A stretch of DNA of 64,000 nucleotides from Symsagittifera roscoffensis. Lineage: Eukaryota; Xenacoelomorpha; Acoela; Convolutidae. The notes beneath the pieces are model-generated. The model was not told where the DNA came from, made no database searches, and was given only the letters and a program-made list of their open reading frames with translations. Both the position numbers and the translations under genes were made by a program. The stretch spans positions 7,859,716 to 7,923,715 of the forward strand of contig NC_087067.1 of NCBI RefSeq assembly GCF_963678635.1, read 5' to 3'. Positions 12,792-25,493 of this stretch are shown piece after piece (position 1 is the stretch's first letter; each line of letters begins with the position of its first letter).

Positions 12792-14043
12792 ATTGTTATC
12801 TGTAAATTATATAATCCTATTATAAAAAACCAAGGTCAAAGAATACGTGACCTTTTACAAAAACCTAGAGAGTTAATCTCTCAGGCCTGTGGCTAAGAAC
12901 ACAGTCAGCAAGAAACTAACAACAGAAAAACATACGGTTTCAACATGGTTAATTAAACTCTTCGAAACCAAATCAGTTTTCACTATACAACCTCAGAGGT
13001 ATTGTTAGTTACCACAGCCCTATGCGGTATAGTTCTTTCGACCACTGAAAATGGGAGAAAAAAATGTATTCGGGTGTGTTTTAGTCTTTTTTTTCACTCA
13101 ACATCAGGTACCGCAAAAAATTATGGGAATGGGCCGAGTGATATATCATATTGAAACCTTTTAACTTGTAATTTGAACGAGATAAATATTTTCCCGAAAA
13201 AAAAACTGGCGGCGAGAAAAAACAATTTGAATTTTTTGAGATTTTGTCTAACTTTGAGTGAGTAACGCAATTTTTTATAGAAAAAAGATTTTTTTCTGAT
13301 ATTAAAAATAAAAAAAACTTGATATTAGTATAAAGCAAACTAGTTTTGGATGTTTTATTTAGCGATTAATTGGTAAAAAAAGTTTTCTAAATTAAATTTA
13401 AAATTATTATGCAAAAATTAGATTAAAAAGTTAAGCTTTCAGAATTTTTGTGCAAAAATCAGAAAAACAAATAATTTTTTTTGTCTACATTTTTCATGAG
13501 TAACATCAAAATTTTTGTGTCCTATTTGCACACCAACCAAATATACTTGTTTTCAGCTGTAATTTTGGATGGTATTTTAATTTCTGATCATGTATGTGTA
13601 CATTTTTTCCTTATCCTCAATACTCAATACACGAACGGGTATACACGGCAATACATTAATCCAGATCAAATCACAGTACGAAATTTGAACGCAAAAACGA
13701 ATATGACTAACCAAATAACAAAGACCAAATACATTTTTGCAAAACAGTCTTTTTGAGAATGAAGGAAAAATTAAAAACTGATTCTTAACTTTTACTGATT
13801 CACTGATAGCAAAAAATAGCAAAAACTTTCGTTAGGTACATTTTTTATACATTTACAATTTTTTCGGTGAAAGGATGTTATGGTGTCGAGGCTTGGAGCG
13901 ACAACCTCTCGCGTCTCACAACGACAACTCGCAACTGAAAACGAAACTATCAACCGAGATCAAATAAACGACAGTTCGGAACCAAAAAAGCCTGTAAGAA
14001 AAGAAACATTTCGATTTAGAAAAAATGATAACTAAAAAGAATA
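12792..14043. other. Gene-free AT-rich stretch
   Basis: Short frames on both strands at 13.1-13.8 kb lack coding character. Nothing else was recognised. Confidence 0.5.
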
Positions 14044-14671
14044 AGCAAACTCTATCAAGTTAAAAAAAAAGTAGCAAAAAACCTCGAATTAACAACCACT
14101 CGGCTACATTTAGGATTCGAATCTACGACCTAGTGCAATCAAGAGATTTTGAGTCTCACTCGCTATCCCCTCAGCCACTCAAGCTTAGCAACCGACAAAC
14201 ACTAGTCACGAATAAAGCAGCTACATATGCTAACAAATTGCCAATGCGATTCAGCACCAAATAAAAATAGACTCAATTTTGTGATTAACAATTTGGAATA
14301 TAACAAACTGAAGGCATCCACTCTAACTTTGCATGTAACAAACTGGAAAGCCTAGAGCCAGATTATGTATAAGTTATGCATTTCAAAAAAATGCGAGATA
14401 TATTGATTTAGAAATTTTCTGAAATCAAGTTTTAACTATTGTGATGCTGTTTCAAACGAATAGCTTTTTCGGTTCATTTGATGAATTAAAATCGCATCAA
14501 CTGTGTTAATTTATTACTATTCGAATGTCATAGCACATGCAGTCAAAAAGCTGTAAAGGTCCACCATTATTGGGGTGCCGCACCATAAAAGTGCCGCACC
14601 AATATTTGCGACTTAAGTTGGAACAACAAGAAGGTTTGTACTACTTATACACTAGCTTCGCAAGTGTAATG
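14044..14671 (-). repeat. 0.65-kb dispersed repeat with tRNA-Leu-like module, copy 1
   Basis: The left terminal hairpin is missing or decayed; the right end CTAGCTTCGCAAGTGTAA is present. The tRNA-like part (about 14110-14190) is on the minus strand, with an A-box-like TGGCTGAGGGG, an anticodon arm GAGA-CTCAAAA-TCTC (anticodon CAA), a long variable arm and a B-box-like GATTCGAATCC. It is a pol III-type relic inside a mobile repeat, not a functional tRNA gene. Confidence 0.75.
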
Positions 14672-17436
14672 ATTAAGACAAAAACTTTGCCGCAAAGTTG
14701 ACTCAAAATAATTGTTTTTTATTATCAGGTCAAAAAGAATACATATAAACAGAATGCGATATAAGAACTGCTCCACTATTCACCAGACACAAAACTTAGC
14801 AAAAGCTAGAATGGCCGAGAAAATTTTGAATTAGGCAAAAAAGAACAAATATACTAAGAAAAACTTGACAACTTATCTCCGTCTGCCTAAAATTTTTTTA
14901 GCCTAAATAAAAAGGTAGAGAACTGCTTAAATTAGTGTTTACAAATGAGGCTGATTGGTTCTTTCAGGTAGTTTGCTATCTAATTTTTGTTATCGGAATC
15001 CGCGAAAAAAATAAATATGCCGACAAATTTAACGTTACAGGTATTTGTGGGTAAAATGACTTTTGAACTTTTGTAATTGGAGTCCACCTACTTTTTGGAA
15101 CATATTTAAAGAGTTATCTCTGGATTCCACTGACCTACAGACACCAAATTGTGCGCCAAACCAAATCACATTTTGGCCTCGTACTGATAAGGCTAGAAGA
15201 AAAGCTCAAAATCTTTATTTTGTTGTTCTGTTTTTTTCATAGTTTTTTCATGATTTACTGATAGCAAAAAAAAACAACACAAAGAAGACCTTTTTGATAT
15301 TCATTTACATAACATTTTGGTGAAAAGATAAAGGGTCGAGGCATTAACTTACATAAACGAAAACTTGCACAGAAACAGCTCGCAAAAAACGAAATCTATC
15401 AATTTTTTCATCAGTTATCAATCTTGTTATCAGGTTATTGGGAATACATAAAGACGAGAAGACTCATTGCAGAAACTGCTCCACTATTCAGTTTTTTTTG
15501 CTACGAGAACCTGGTTCAAAAACTTAGCGAAAATTTCAATAGCCGAAAATACTTTCAAAACAGAAAATTTAATTTTGGCAAAAAAAAACGAAAAAACTAT
15601 CTCCGTCTGCCTAGGAAAAACCTTGGCCAAGGCTAAAACTAAAAATCAAAAAAACTGCTTGAAATGATTGATTGTTTTATGATGTTTGTTATCTAGTTTT
15701 TGTTGAGACTTATAAGAGGCTGATTTTGATCTAAATTGTTCACCAATTGAAGGATTTTTTTTCCGCAATTTTCAGATTGACTGAAAAGAGCCAATGGGGA
15801 AACTTTATGGGGGCAATTTTTTGAGCACTGTGAAGGCACAAAAAATTTTTTAGAGGGGGAGGCAATTTTTTTGAAAAAGAAATAAATTTTTGCCGACTTT
15901 TTTTCAGCTCGATCGATTTGCTTTTCCGAGCTCTCCGAAAAGACTATAAAGACTATTGTAAAACTTTCTGCGCAACAGGCAATTTAAAAAAAAACAGACT
16001 AAAATGACGTTTCGAGCAACTTGGCTAAAAATTGCGTTTTTCGGCGCTCTCCCCCTTCAAATTCAGTTATATTGGCGCCTCAGGCGCTTTTAGATAATTT
16101 TTGATGCTGCCAGCCAAAAATCCAGCTCTTAAGATTATACTGAAGGGAGGACCCTATGGAAAAATTTGGTAACCAGAATTGAAGAAGAGGGCGGCCATTT
16201 TTTTGGTTAGCCGATCTGATTCAACCACATGATTTTCTTCAGTTCAAGATGCGGAAAAATTGATTGCAAACCGATTATTACAAAATATCCCCAATTTTTC
16301 GTTTTCAGAAATTTTTATTAAGAGTGATTTTCTTAAGCTGGCAATTATTAAAATTTTATGATGTTTTGCTTTGGAAAAATTCCCAGCAAAAGTAGTGTAG
16401 TATGATTACTTACAGCTTTCAGTGTTTGGTAGAAGATCTGCTTACTGCTACGCTACCGTTTAACAAAAAGTAGCGAGAAAAATAACTAGGGTGAAAGATT
16501 CTGTACTAAAACGCGAAAAATCAGCACAAAATTAATGAATGAAAGACCTCACCTGCGAATCAAAATCTGGTTCCTCTTGAAAACTACCCGCTGCAACCTA
16601 TCGGGCACGATATGAACTCAATTGATAAAAGGGTAAGAACACCTACACTTTATAGAAGCAGAACAGCAATTGCCAACTTCAGATTTAGGTTATGGCCAAC
16701 CAAATTAGATTATAGCGGGTCACATTTATAGCAAGAAAAGGAAGTACCGCTTCGTTTTGGTTCCTGGCAGCAGCATAGCAGCTCTGATTTAGTGTCTCGT
16801 AGGATTAAATTACCTGTCTTATCTTTTCTGTTGGCAATAAATGGTTTCTGAATTTACAGCTTTTACAGTTCAATCTTAAAGTGTAAGTGCGTTTAAATCG
16901 TATCCACAACGTATACGTGAAAGTGGTACAGTATCAAAGCTTGTTTTCTGTGGTGCTGGGGATATTTTGGAAATAGTACGGAATAGGATAGAAAAATAAT
17001 GGGACTTGATTTACTCATTCAACCGACGTTTTCTTCAATCAGCCAGTCCAATTTCCTACTTCAACGAAGAAACAAAACTGGAAACTTCTGTTTTCAAAAT
17101 AATGGAACAGAAACATTTAAGTGTTCTTTTCAGAACTCTTTAGTGTCATTTCAAATCAGAGAAGGAGGTTCGTTGATCGCCGCTTTGAATTAAAGAGCTC
17201 CCAACTTTAAATTGGTTCGCAATAATGGTAACAGGAATTGACAACAAACGATTATAACATTTGCAAAGCCCATTCTGTTAACCTCAAGGAAAATAGTCCA
17301 GTGATTTGTGGGTAAACTTAGCATTGACGTATTTCCTCGGGCATTCTTACCCCTGAATTTATATCAGATTTGAGTTTTGTTTGCATTTTTTGACTCCGGT
17401 CTTCATGGTTTTGTTTTTGCGATGAGCTGAAGACCA
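14672..17436. other. Gene-free stretch with MITE relic
   Basis: No gene was recognised. About 15780-16200 is an inverted, eroded relative of the GGCGCC MITE family: TTGGCGCCTCAGGCGC, GACTTTTTTTCAG and AGGGAGGACCCTAT blocks. The rest is unassigned AT-rich DNA. Confidence 0.5.
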
Positions 17437-18240
17437 GAAACTTTTGACCGGCAACTTTCTTGAAATGTCACTCAAGTGATTTGGAATGAACAAAATTTTC
17501 GGCTTTTGTCCAAAATCGGATTTATTCCGACATTTCAAAATCTAATTAATTGCAGTAGACAAAAACTCAACCATTGAACACAAAAAATTGTATTTTATGA
17601 AATATCCAAAATAGAAACTGTTGATCGGCAATTTTCTTGAAATGTCACTCAAGTGATTTGGAATGAACAAAATTTTTGGATTTTGTCCAAAATCGGATTT
17701 AATCCGACATTTCAAAATCTGATTAATTGCAGTAGACAAAAACTCAACCATTGAACACAAAAAATTGTATTTTATGAAATATCCAAAATAGAAACTGTTG
17801 ACCGGCAATTTTCTTGAAATGTCACTCAAGTGATTTGGAATGAACAAAAATTTTGGATTTTGTCCAAAATCGGATTTAATCCGACTTTTCAAAATTGGAT
17901 TAATTGCAGTAGACAGAAACTCAATCATTGAAGTCAAAGAAACTTGTATTTGATAAAATATCCAAAAAAGAAACTGTTGACCGGCAACTTTCTTGAAATG
18001 TCACTCAAGTCATTTGGAATGAACAAAATTTTCGAACTTTGACAAAAATCGGATTTATTCCGACATTTCAAAATCAGATTAATTGCAGTAGACAAAAACT
18101 CAACCATTGAACACAAAAAAAATTGTAATTTATGAAATATTCAAAAAAGAAACTGTTGATTTTCGGATTAACTGCAGTGGAAAAAAAACTCAATCACTGA
18201 AGACAAAAAAACTTGTATTTTATAAAATATTCGGATCAAT
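17437..18240. repeat. Tandem satellite, 177-179 bp monomer, about 4.5 copies
   Basis: The start motif GAAACTGTTGACCGGCAA (with variants) recurs at 17437, 17614, 17791, 17970 and 18149. Monomers contain TCACTCAAGTGATTTGG and ATTGCAGTAGACAAAAACTC. The minus-strand open frame through it (17542-17937) is a by-product of periodicity and shows an exact protein repeat of the monomer, so it is not annotated as a gene. Confidence 0.95.
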
Positions 18241-19572
18241 TAAGCAATCTCCACCCCCCCATTCTCGCGTGAGGGAGATAGCTCAATAGGTACTTGAGAC
18301 ATGTTTATAATCACTTCAAAGTTGCTTGAATGAAATGGACTCATAAATCAGATTCCTCAGCGATAGTGGAACGCCACAATCTACAATATCAAAGCTCAAA
18401 AATTACATTCAGAGTGAAAAAAAAAGATCAATAAAACTGATGCAACTTTAGTCGCATACAGTTTTTTCTGTCCTAAATGAAAAAAAAGCAACTTTAAAGT
18501 GCTGCGGTGAACAGTTTTTGATATTCAGACACCAGGCTAGAGCAACAACCCTGGTAAGTTGCTTTGCTCGATGAGGCAATGGTCGCCCAAACAAAAGTTT
18601 TCAAAAAGATTTTGAAATAAATTTTGATTTTTCTTTTTCAAATTTTCTCTCGATACTCATATAAAATAAACTTCAGACGGTCAATTGATTGCTTACTACG
18701 ATTACTTTAACCATCTACTTGCGTTTTCTGACGTTTTTGTGTTGCGTTTTTTTGTTTTTGCTTGGGGGGATATAGCTCAATTGGTCATTAGGAGGTGGGA
18801 GATTGCTTAATTGATCCAAACATTCAAAATGCTCGACAAAATAGTCCCTAAGTTATACAAAATTCATAACGTCGAATCCACATGCACTGAGTCAAAAAGT
18901 CGAATCCTCAGGCCCATCATAAACGGAATCCTCAAATCTTTTCAGTGGCCCAAAATACAAACAAAAGACCTGTTTTTTCATATGAAACATCCCCCTCCCA
19001 GTTATTGAGTGCAAGCAGGTCAAGATACAGCTGATGCAAATGTTTTCAACTATTCGAAAATTTTTCCCAAGATTTTGTCTTTGACCTTGCAATGTTTTGA
19101 AATAAAGGATGAAAGATTTGCTATATCATTGATGAAACTATCTAAAATGAACTATAAATTTCAATAAATCTAATTTTTTTATTTAAATTATCTGCCCTAG
19201 CTTCAAACAAAATCTAAGGCACCCAAACCTCGAGTTTCACCAAGAGACGGGTCTCTTCATAAAAGACAACCATCGTTCGTGCAAAAAAAGTTAAACAGTT
19301 TCCTGCGCTAAGTTTATTATGCAATTGAACATTGGAAATTTGGAAATGAATTATGAATTCGTTTTATACAGCAATAAAAACTGAAACTGAAAAAAAAACA
19401 ATTTTTTTCTAAAGTAAAGACAGACAGCACAAACTGAATAAGTAACATTCTATAAATTCAGTACGCACAAAAAACTGCGTGATTACTAATTGAACTGGTA
19501 TAATTTTTTCAAACTTTCAAAAACTTGCTACATTTTTGCTTCGGTCATCCACTTAAGGTTGAAGACTTTTTT
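18241..19572. other. Gene-free stretch with two A-box-like tRNA fragments
   Basis: GGAGATAGCTCAATAGG near 18270 and GGGGATATAGCTCAATTGG near 18766 resemble the 5' end and A box of a tRNA-Ala-type gene. Neither continues into a full cloverleaf, so they are best read as SINE or repeat fragments. Confidence 0.4.
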
Positions 19573-20233
19573 TACACAGAGGCAAAGCTGCGATGCGCAA
19601 ACACTTGCGAAAACACGGTCAAAAAGCAGCTCTATCAAGAGAAATAAGAAAAAGTAGAAATAAGCCTTGAATTAGCAAAAACACGGCTACATGTAGGATT
19701 CGAATCTGCGACCTACTGCAATCAGGAGATTTTGAGTCTCACGGACCATTAACTCAGCCACGCAAGTTTAACAACCGACAAACACTAATCACGAATAAAG
19801 CAGCTATATATGCTAGTATATTTCCAGTGCAACTCAGCAAAAGAGGCACCAGATAAAAAATAGACTCAATTTTGCAAATAATGATTTGAAATATAGCAAA
19901 CTGAAGGTATCCACACTAACTTTGCATGTAACAAATCGCAAAGCATAAAGCCACATTATGTATAAAAGATGCATTTCGAAAAAATTGCGAGATACATTGA
20001 GTTACAAAATTTCTGAAATCAAGTTTTCATGACTGTTATATTGTTTGAAAAAAATTACTTTTTTTTTCGATTCATTTGTTGAATTAAAAATGCATCAACT
20101 GTGTTAAAGTATTTTTTATTCGATTATCAAAGCACATGCTATGAAAAAGTTGTAAAACTGCACCAAAAAATTTTGCGATCTAGGTTGAAAAACAAAGAAG
20201 GTTCGTACTAATACACTCGCTTGGCAAGCGTAA
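19573..20233 (-). repeat. 0.65-kb dispersed repeat with tRNA-Leu-like module, copy 2 (near full length)
   Basis: Runs from ACACAGAGGC... with CAAACACTTGCGA to CACTCGCTTGGCAAGCGTAA. The tRNA-like part at about 19690-19770 (minus) retains CTCAAAA in the anticodon loop and GATTCGAATCC. A T-stem GTAGG/CCTAC is inferred as the ancestral state from the copies. Confidence 0.8.
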
Positions 20234-23230
20234 ATAGCGCTGATGAAAGATATGAACTATGGAAACTTTCGCCGTCAGAGTTTAAACTTCCAGCCGAATC
20301 AGAAAACAGATCATAAATTGGTTGAATATAGATATTTTACTAAAAATTTTTGAGATTTAGTCAAGTGAAATTTTCTTATGTTTCAAGCTAGCGATATATA
20401 CAAAAATAGATAATAGATATTCTGTGCCCAAAACAAATTTAAGGCATGCAAACTTCGAGTTTCAGTCAAAGACGGGGTCTCAAGGTAAAACACTAGCTTC
20501 ACTCAGGAAAAAAAAACAGTTCAAGCTATTTTTGCGCTTTTTACATTTTGGCAATTGAAGTCGGAGTTTGAGCTGCTAATTAAGTATAAGTTTGAAAAAC
20601 CAGAGTTTATATCAAAAGATCCTTAATTAAACTAAGAATTGCAACAAAACTCAAAGCAACACCTATATAAGTAAAACTCTATGTATTCAACACATGGTCC
20701 ACAAAATTACGATACTACCTTGAAAGTTTTTTTCTCAACTAAACGTATAAAACTCACGAACAACTAACAAGCATTTGCAAAAAATTTTAAAAGAGGATTA
20801 ATTTTTTATCATGTTTCGGCTTTTTAAGAAAAAAAACATTTTTTTTTCTGATGGAGTCATTTTTGAAAATAACAATAGGGAAACAAAAAAATGAAACAAA
20901 GATTCATTCATGACTATTAAACTATTATCGTACAAACTGCAGCTTTACTGATGGAGAGCGTAGTTTTTTTTCCCTATTTAGCAAAAAAAAATTGATGGGC
21001 ATTCAAAATAAATCAAAGTTCAACCCAGCATGAAATGAGTTTTTGCGTAAATAAATTTTTCCAAAAAATGAAGTTCATTTTAAAACTTTTTGATTAACAA
21101 ATTTTTAATTGAAAACACCTCACAAAAACAAATTAAGTCTTTTCCGGGTTGGCTTTATGAAAAGCCTATTTGGTTTTGACAACACCTGCTAACAGAAAAT
21201 ATAGGCAGCAGATAGTTGGAAACAGGTTAAGAAATTCAAGGAGGCCAAAAAAATAATTGCTGCTTCTTGAACTAAAATAATCTTAAGTTATACAGAAAAA
21301 AAACTTCAACTTAAAATTCTTTGCATTAATAATTTTTTATTGACACTCCTGATTTAAATATCGCACTTTGAGAAAACTTAAAAAGAAGCCTATTAATTCA
21401 ATAAGCTTACTAAATTACAATAGATTTTCGAAACTTTCAACTGAAATACTTCATTTAAAGTTTTGTTTCAAGAAAGGACAATTTCTGTTCTTTTTAGCCA
21501 ATGAAATTTATTTAACTTTGAAAACAAATGGAATTAATGAGCCAAGTAACAAAAAATCAAACTGAGCGAGAACACGTTTAAGTATTGAAACAAAAAAAAA
21601 AACAGCAAGTCCTACTAACGTAACTTCAAAATGTTCATTGATGAATTTTTAAACGTTCATTGAAAGTTTGAAAATTTAAAAATTCATCTCGTTTCAATGT
21701 TTGTAACATTTTCATGACAAAAATGCAAGTTAGTTTGAAGGTTGAAATTTTCATTTAAAAGATGTTGGTGCGTTTTTAAACCATCGCGAGCTATTTGCAC
21801 AACAAAGCGCTGTCATTGCTGCTGCGTAACTTCTGTTAAGCATGTGTGAAATTAGGAGAACATATGAACAATGTTTAAAAAGTTTTCTAAAAAATGAGAA
21901 CCAGCTTAGTTTTTAACAAGGCATTTCATCTTCTTACTAGGTCTAGTTTTTTTAAAAGTTTTTTAGACATGATGTTGTTTCTTGCTTGTATTTGCAAACA
22001 ATCAGCTTTGCTTGTGTCAAAAGAAAACACAGATTTGCGATACAGAAGTGAATAACATTGGTTGAAAACATTTTGAAACAACTTATTTCGTTTCGCAAAG
22101 ATGAACTGAAACTCAAACATCAAGATGAATAGACATTCATGTCATAAAGTCTATTGCGAAGCGTCTCACGAATATATCAGGGAAATATATTTTATCAGAT
22201 GAAACTTCAGATCTTTCTAAACTTAGGCTTTTTGCTTTTTGACTGTCACCAAAATTTTTTTAAAAAGGAGATGGCTTGCCGCTTCAACTAGTTATTAACA
22301 AACATTTTTAAAAAACGATATTTAAAAACTTCACTGGAAACGATTAATAAAACATCATACTGCAAAAGTTCGAGTTCCGGGCCTTTGTCGCCCCAAGTAT
22401 CGGCGTTACCTCTGCGCACATGGAGCAGAAAAATTTATTGATTTTGAATTTATTATAAAACAAGCTACTTTCTCAAGTGCGAATTCTGCAAACAGATTTA
22501 TTAACGGGAAAGAAAAAATCTTATACTCGGTTACGATAACCTAGCTTATCACCAGGGTAGCAATTTCCAAACAACTCAATCTATTTTTTGAAGTTCTAGA
22601 ATGTTTTTGAAAAAGGAAACAAAAGAATGAATTGAAAACGCTTCAAATACTGACTATTTACAAAAGCAAACTCCCGAGCGCAATACAGCAATAGCATTCG
22701 CTTGAATATTGCAATTAAATTTGGTGGCAATCTCGATAACCCGGTTCTCTTTCCTTTCTGTGCCGATATATAAAAAAAAATACAGTTCAGACCTAGCTGA
22801 AATTTAAGATATTTCCATCCTCAATTTGAAAAGGTTACACCTGCCCCAAACCAGTTTTAGGGAAGTGAACGTCTTGATTTAAACTAATTAAAAAACCAAT
22901 TTAACAAAACGCGCTCAGCATAATTATAACTCAATGAAACAAAGCAGCAATATCTTGTCTTGTCCTATTTTATAGGAAGATTAAGAAATGATGTTAAATT
23001 GATCTGAAGTAGCTTTCTACCAAAAAAATGGCCAATTATAACGAGGAAAAAGAGCCGTTGTGTTTAAAGAGTTTTCATTAAAACTAAAGTCCATGTCGTT
23101 TAGTGGCGCTGTATCTGTCAGTCAAAAGTTGACTCAAATCTTGACACATTACAGCCGAATGAATGGCAGATTTGTATCCGATTTGTGATAGGTCAGGTCA
23201 GGTCAGGTCAAATGCAGTATGAAACATCTG
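20234..23230. other. Gene-free stretch downstream of elongin C
   Basis: No coding exon was recognised. It has a short AGGTC pentamer run at about 23192-23211. Other short frames (21368-21565, 21926-22123) are AT-driven and lack recognisable motifs. Confidence 0.5.
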
Positions 23231-24027
23231 TCAGCAGTCTAAGAAATTGGAAGCCATGAGTAGTTCCAGGGCTATCTCGGTTGAGATCGGGAACTCGGGT
23301 ATCTCTGTGGAACTGTTTGTATAACGGGTTTTGTATGCGAAGTACTGACAGACTTTGCTTAACACGTGCGAACTAGAAACAGAAATTAAGCACATTAAAT
23401 TTACCAATTAATCACTTAATCGAGAACCTTGCAGCTGAAAATTAATCAAATAACAACAAATAATCAATAACCGTCTACGGATATGTTATCAATATTGACA
23501 AGCTTTCAGAGCTTTTTGTCAATTTTCAACAAGATTAAGGATTCATTTCACGATGGAATATTTTGACCACTCTTAAAATGCTACCATCTACATTACAAAG
23601 AAATTTATTTCGGCAGTAAACTATTCCGAAAAACCGACTTTAACCTACTACAAACCCCTCAACTTCTATGATACCCTAAAACAAAAAAAATAACTAAAAC
23701 ACATGGATTTCAGCGAAGTTTCAGAGAAAAAATCAACCTTACATCGAACTTTTCAAAGGGGGGGGGGTTGTTAAGAGTTTTCTTCGGATGCACTCACGGT
23801 ATTTCTCTGAAGTTCACTTCATTCGCCTCATTCTCTGCATACTGTCCGGGTCCACTCAACATGGCCTTGATAGTTCCCGAAGTGAGAGCGTGTTCTCTCC
23901 TCACTACAAATGTGTGTCCGTCCGAGGATATGAGTCTCACGTACTGCGAGTTGGGTCCTTCCACTCCCCCATACTGGGAGGAATCATCCGCCCCCGCTGG
24001 CCCATTCGCATTGTTGTCTTCGGTCAT
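23231..24027 (-). CDS. ELOC: Elongin C
   Basis: Two exons, 24027-23798 and 23372-23231, give a 123-residue protein (animal elongin C is about 112). Elongin C binds elongin A/B to stimulate RNA polymerase II elongation, and links elongin B to BC-box substrate receptors in Cullin-2/5 E3 ligases. It has a BTB/Skp1 fold. Visible conserved blocks are [51 protein letters not shown], the [14 protein letters not shown] loop and the C-terminal [11 protein letters not shown]. The N-terminus has an extra Asn/Ala/Gly-rich segment of about 20 residues. The intron is GT-AG (GTGAGT donor) and splits the Pro codon of REIP. An acceptor-like TTTTTAG lies 8 nt before the ATG. It appears complete and functional. 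Confidence 0.98.
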
Positions 24028-24970
24028 TACACTATCTAAAAATGCGGTACAAACTTCAAAGTTGCGTCCCTGAAAAAAGCAAGTATGAAAATTGCGTCCC
24101 TCGGCGCATTCCTTGCTGTTAGATATTTTTAAATCAAGAATGTCAGAACATAGTGGGGTATTAAGGCCTCAGTTAGGATTGACTGGTAGCAGTAACTACA
24201 TTTTCCGTCCCGTACGTGCGCAAAGTTTGGTACCAATGAAACATAGCTAAAAGGCAGTTGAAAAAGAGCCAATGAACGCCTGAAACAAAAAATACAGAGT
24301 TGTTTTTTTTTTACAAAGTTTTTGTTTTGCAAAAAAACGTCAATTTTCGACTTTCAACGTAAAAAAATAGATGGCATTAAAACTCTTAAAATTTCAAGAA
24401 CTATTTATTACTGACTGTTTTTTTCGATAAAATTCTTGCAAATTGAGAAGACAGGATCGATAGATAAAGTTTTTATTCCGCTGGGAAATCTGCAAATTAA
24501 AATCCAGTTTCCAAAATAGAAATCGATCACGTTTGTTTTATAGTGGAGTTTGCCTTCCTTGCAACAAGGGAAATGAACTGAACTTAGAAGAAATTAAAAC
24601 TCAAAGCGGGGAAAAGTAAATTTGAGCGTGAACAAATTTAATGACTTTCCTGAAAAAAAATCACGCTCACGTTCATCGACTCAAGTGCGTCATCAAAAAC
24701 AATTTTAACCAAAAAAAAAAACATTTTCACTGTTAACTTTTAAAAATCGTAATAATCATTCAATGACTAGAATCACGAGCCAATTACAATTACTGAGTCG
24801 GTGCGTATACTATTAAACTAACAAAATATGTACAGCTGTTCATTTTTGTACTGGTTCATTTACATGTGAATGGCAAAGTCGTAAAACATTTGTCAAAGAA
24901 GCAACAAGTTGCGTTTGATCCCATTAGCCTTTCAGTTTTAAAAGGTTTGTTTCGCCATTGCTTTGTTTTT
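24028..24970. other. Upstream region of elongin C with dispersed repeat
   Basis: The ATG is preceded by an acceptor-like TTTTTAG at 24036. Part (about 24421-24670) belongs to a dispersed family recurring near 28065, 39130 and 43640, recognisable by AAAGTTTTTATTCCGCTGG, CAAATTNAAATCC and AGAAATCNNTCACGTT. No gene was seen. Confidence 0.55.
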
Positions 24971-25493
24971 TGTTCCGACTTTCGATACGAAAGTAACGGA
25001 ATATTTGTGCTCGGGGTGGGTTTTTTTTTCTTCAGACAAATTTCGACTTTTTAACTAGCCATTTTTGACAGAATTTTTTATATCATTCAAAAGGTATTGT
25101 TGTCCTGAGCTTAAATTTGAAAAGATATTTCACCTGTGATCATTTTTCGTAAAGTTATGAGGGTTTAAAGATTGCTATTTTAACCAATTTGGGACAATTA
25201 ACGAGCGATATAATTCGCGCTATTAACGCGTAAGCGGAGATTTAATCCGTCCTATAAATCGTTCGAAATTGGTTGAACGAAGCTATTTGCCATTATTAAT
25301 TTGTTACAAGGAACGAAATCTCTCTTTTTGTATTTTATAAGGCGTGTGGGGGGATGATTTTCATTAAATATTTCAAATTTTAGAGAAAAAAAATTTTCAT
25401 TTTATTTTATTTCATTTCATTTTTTTAATGTTATTACTGCTGCTCCATAAACCCTAAAAGGCAGTCGGAACATTCAGGGCTTCGCCCTGATAC
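24971..25493 (+). repeat. Left arm of 0.52-kb inverted repeat
   Basis: Pairs in inverse orientation with 27358-27875. The outer end carries the hairpin ACTTTCGATACGAAAGT and the inner end CAGGGCTTCGCCCTG. Shared internal blocks include AAGCGGAGATTTAATCCGTC, GGCGTGTGGGGGGATGATTT and GTTATTACTGCTGC. Confidence 0.9.

Noticed and set aside
14110-14190. Functional tRNA-Leu(CAA) gene
   Set aside because: The T-stem is mismatched, the 5' acceptor half is not complementary, and the block is repeated inside a mobile repeat.
17542-17937. 131-residue minus-strand frame as a repeat protein
   Set aside because: It is the translation of the 177-bp satellite; the amino-acid repeat mirrors the DNA period and has no family features.
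17437-18240. CRISPR-like array
   Set aside because: Monomers are directly tandem with no unique spacers, in a eukaryotic context.
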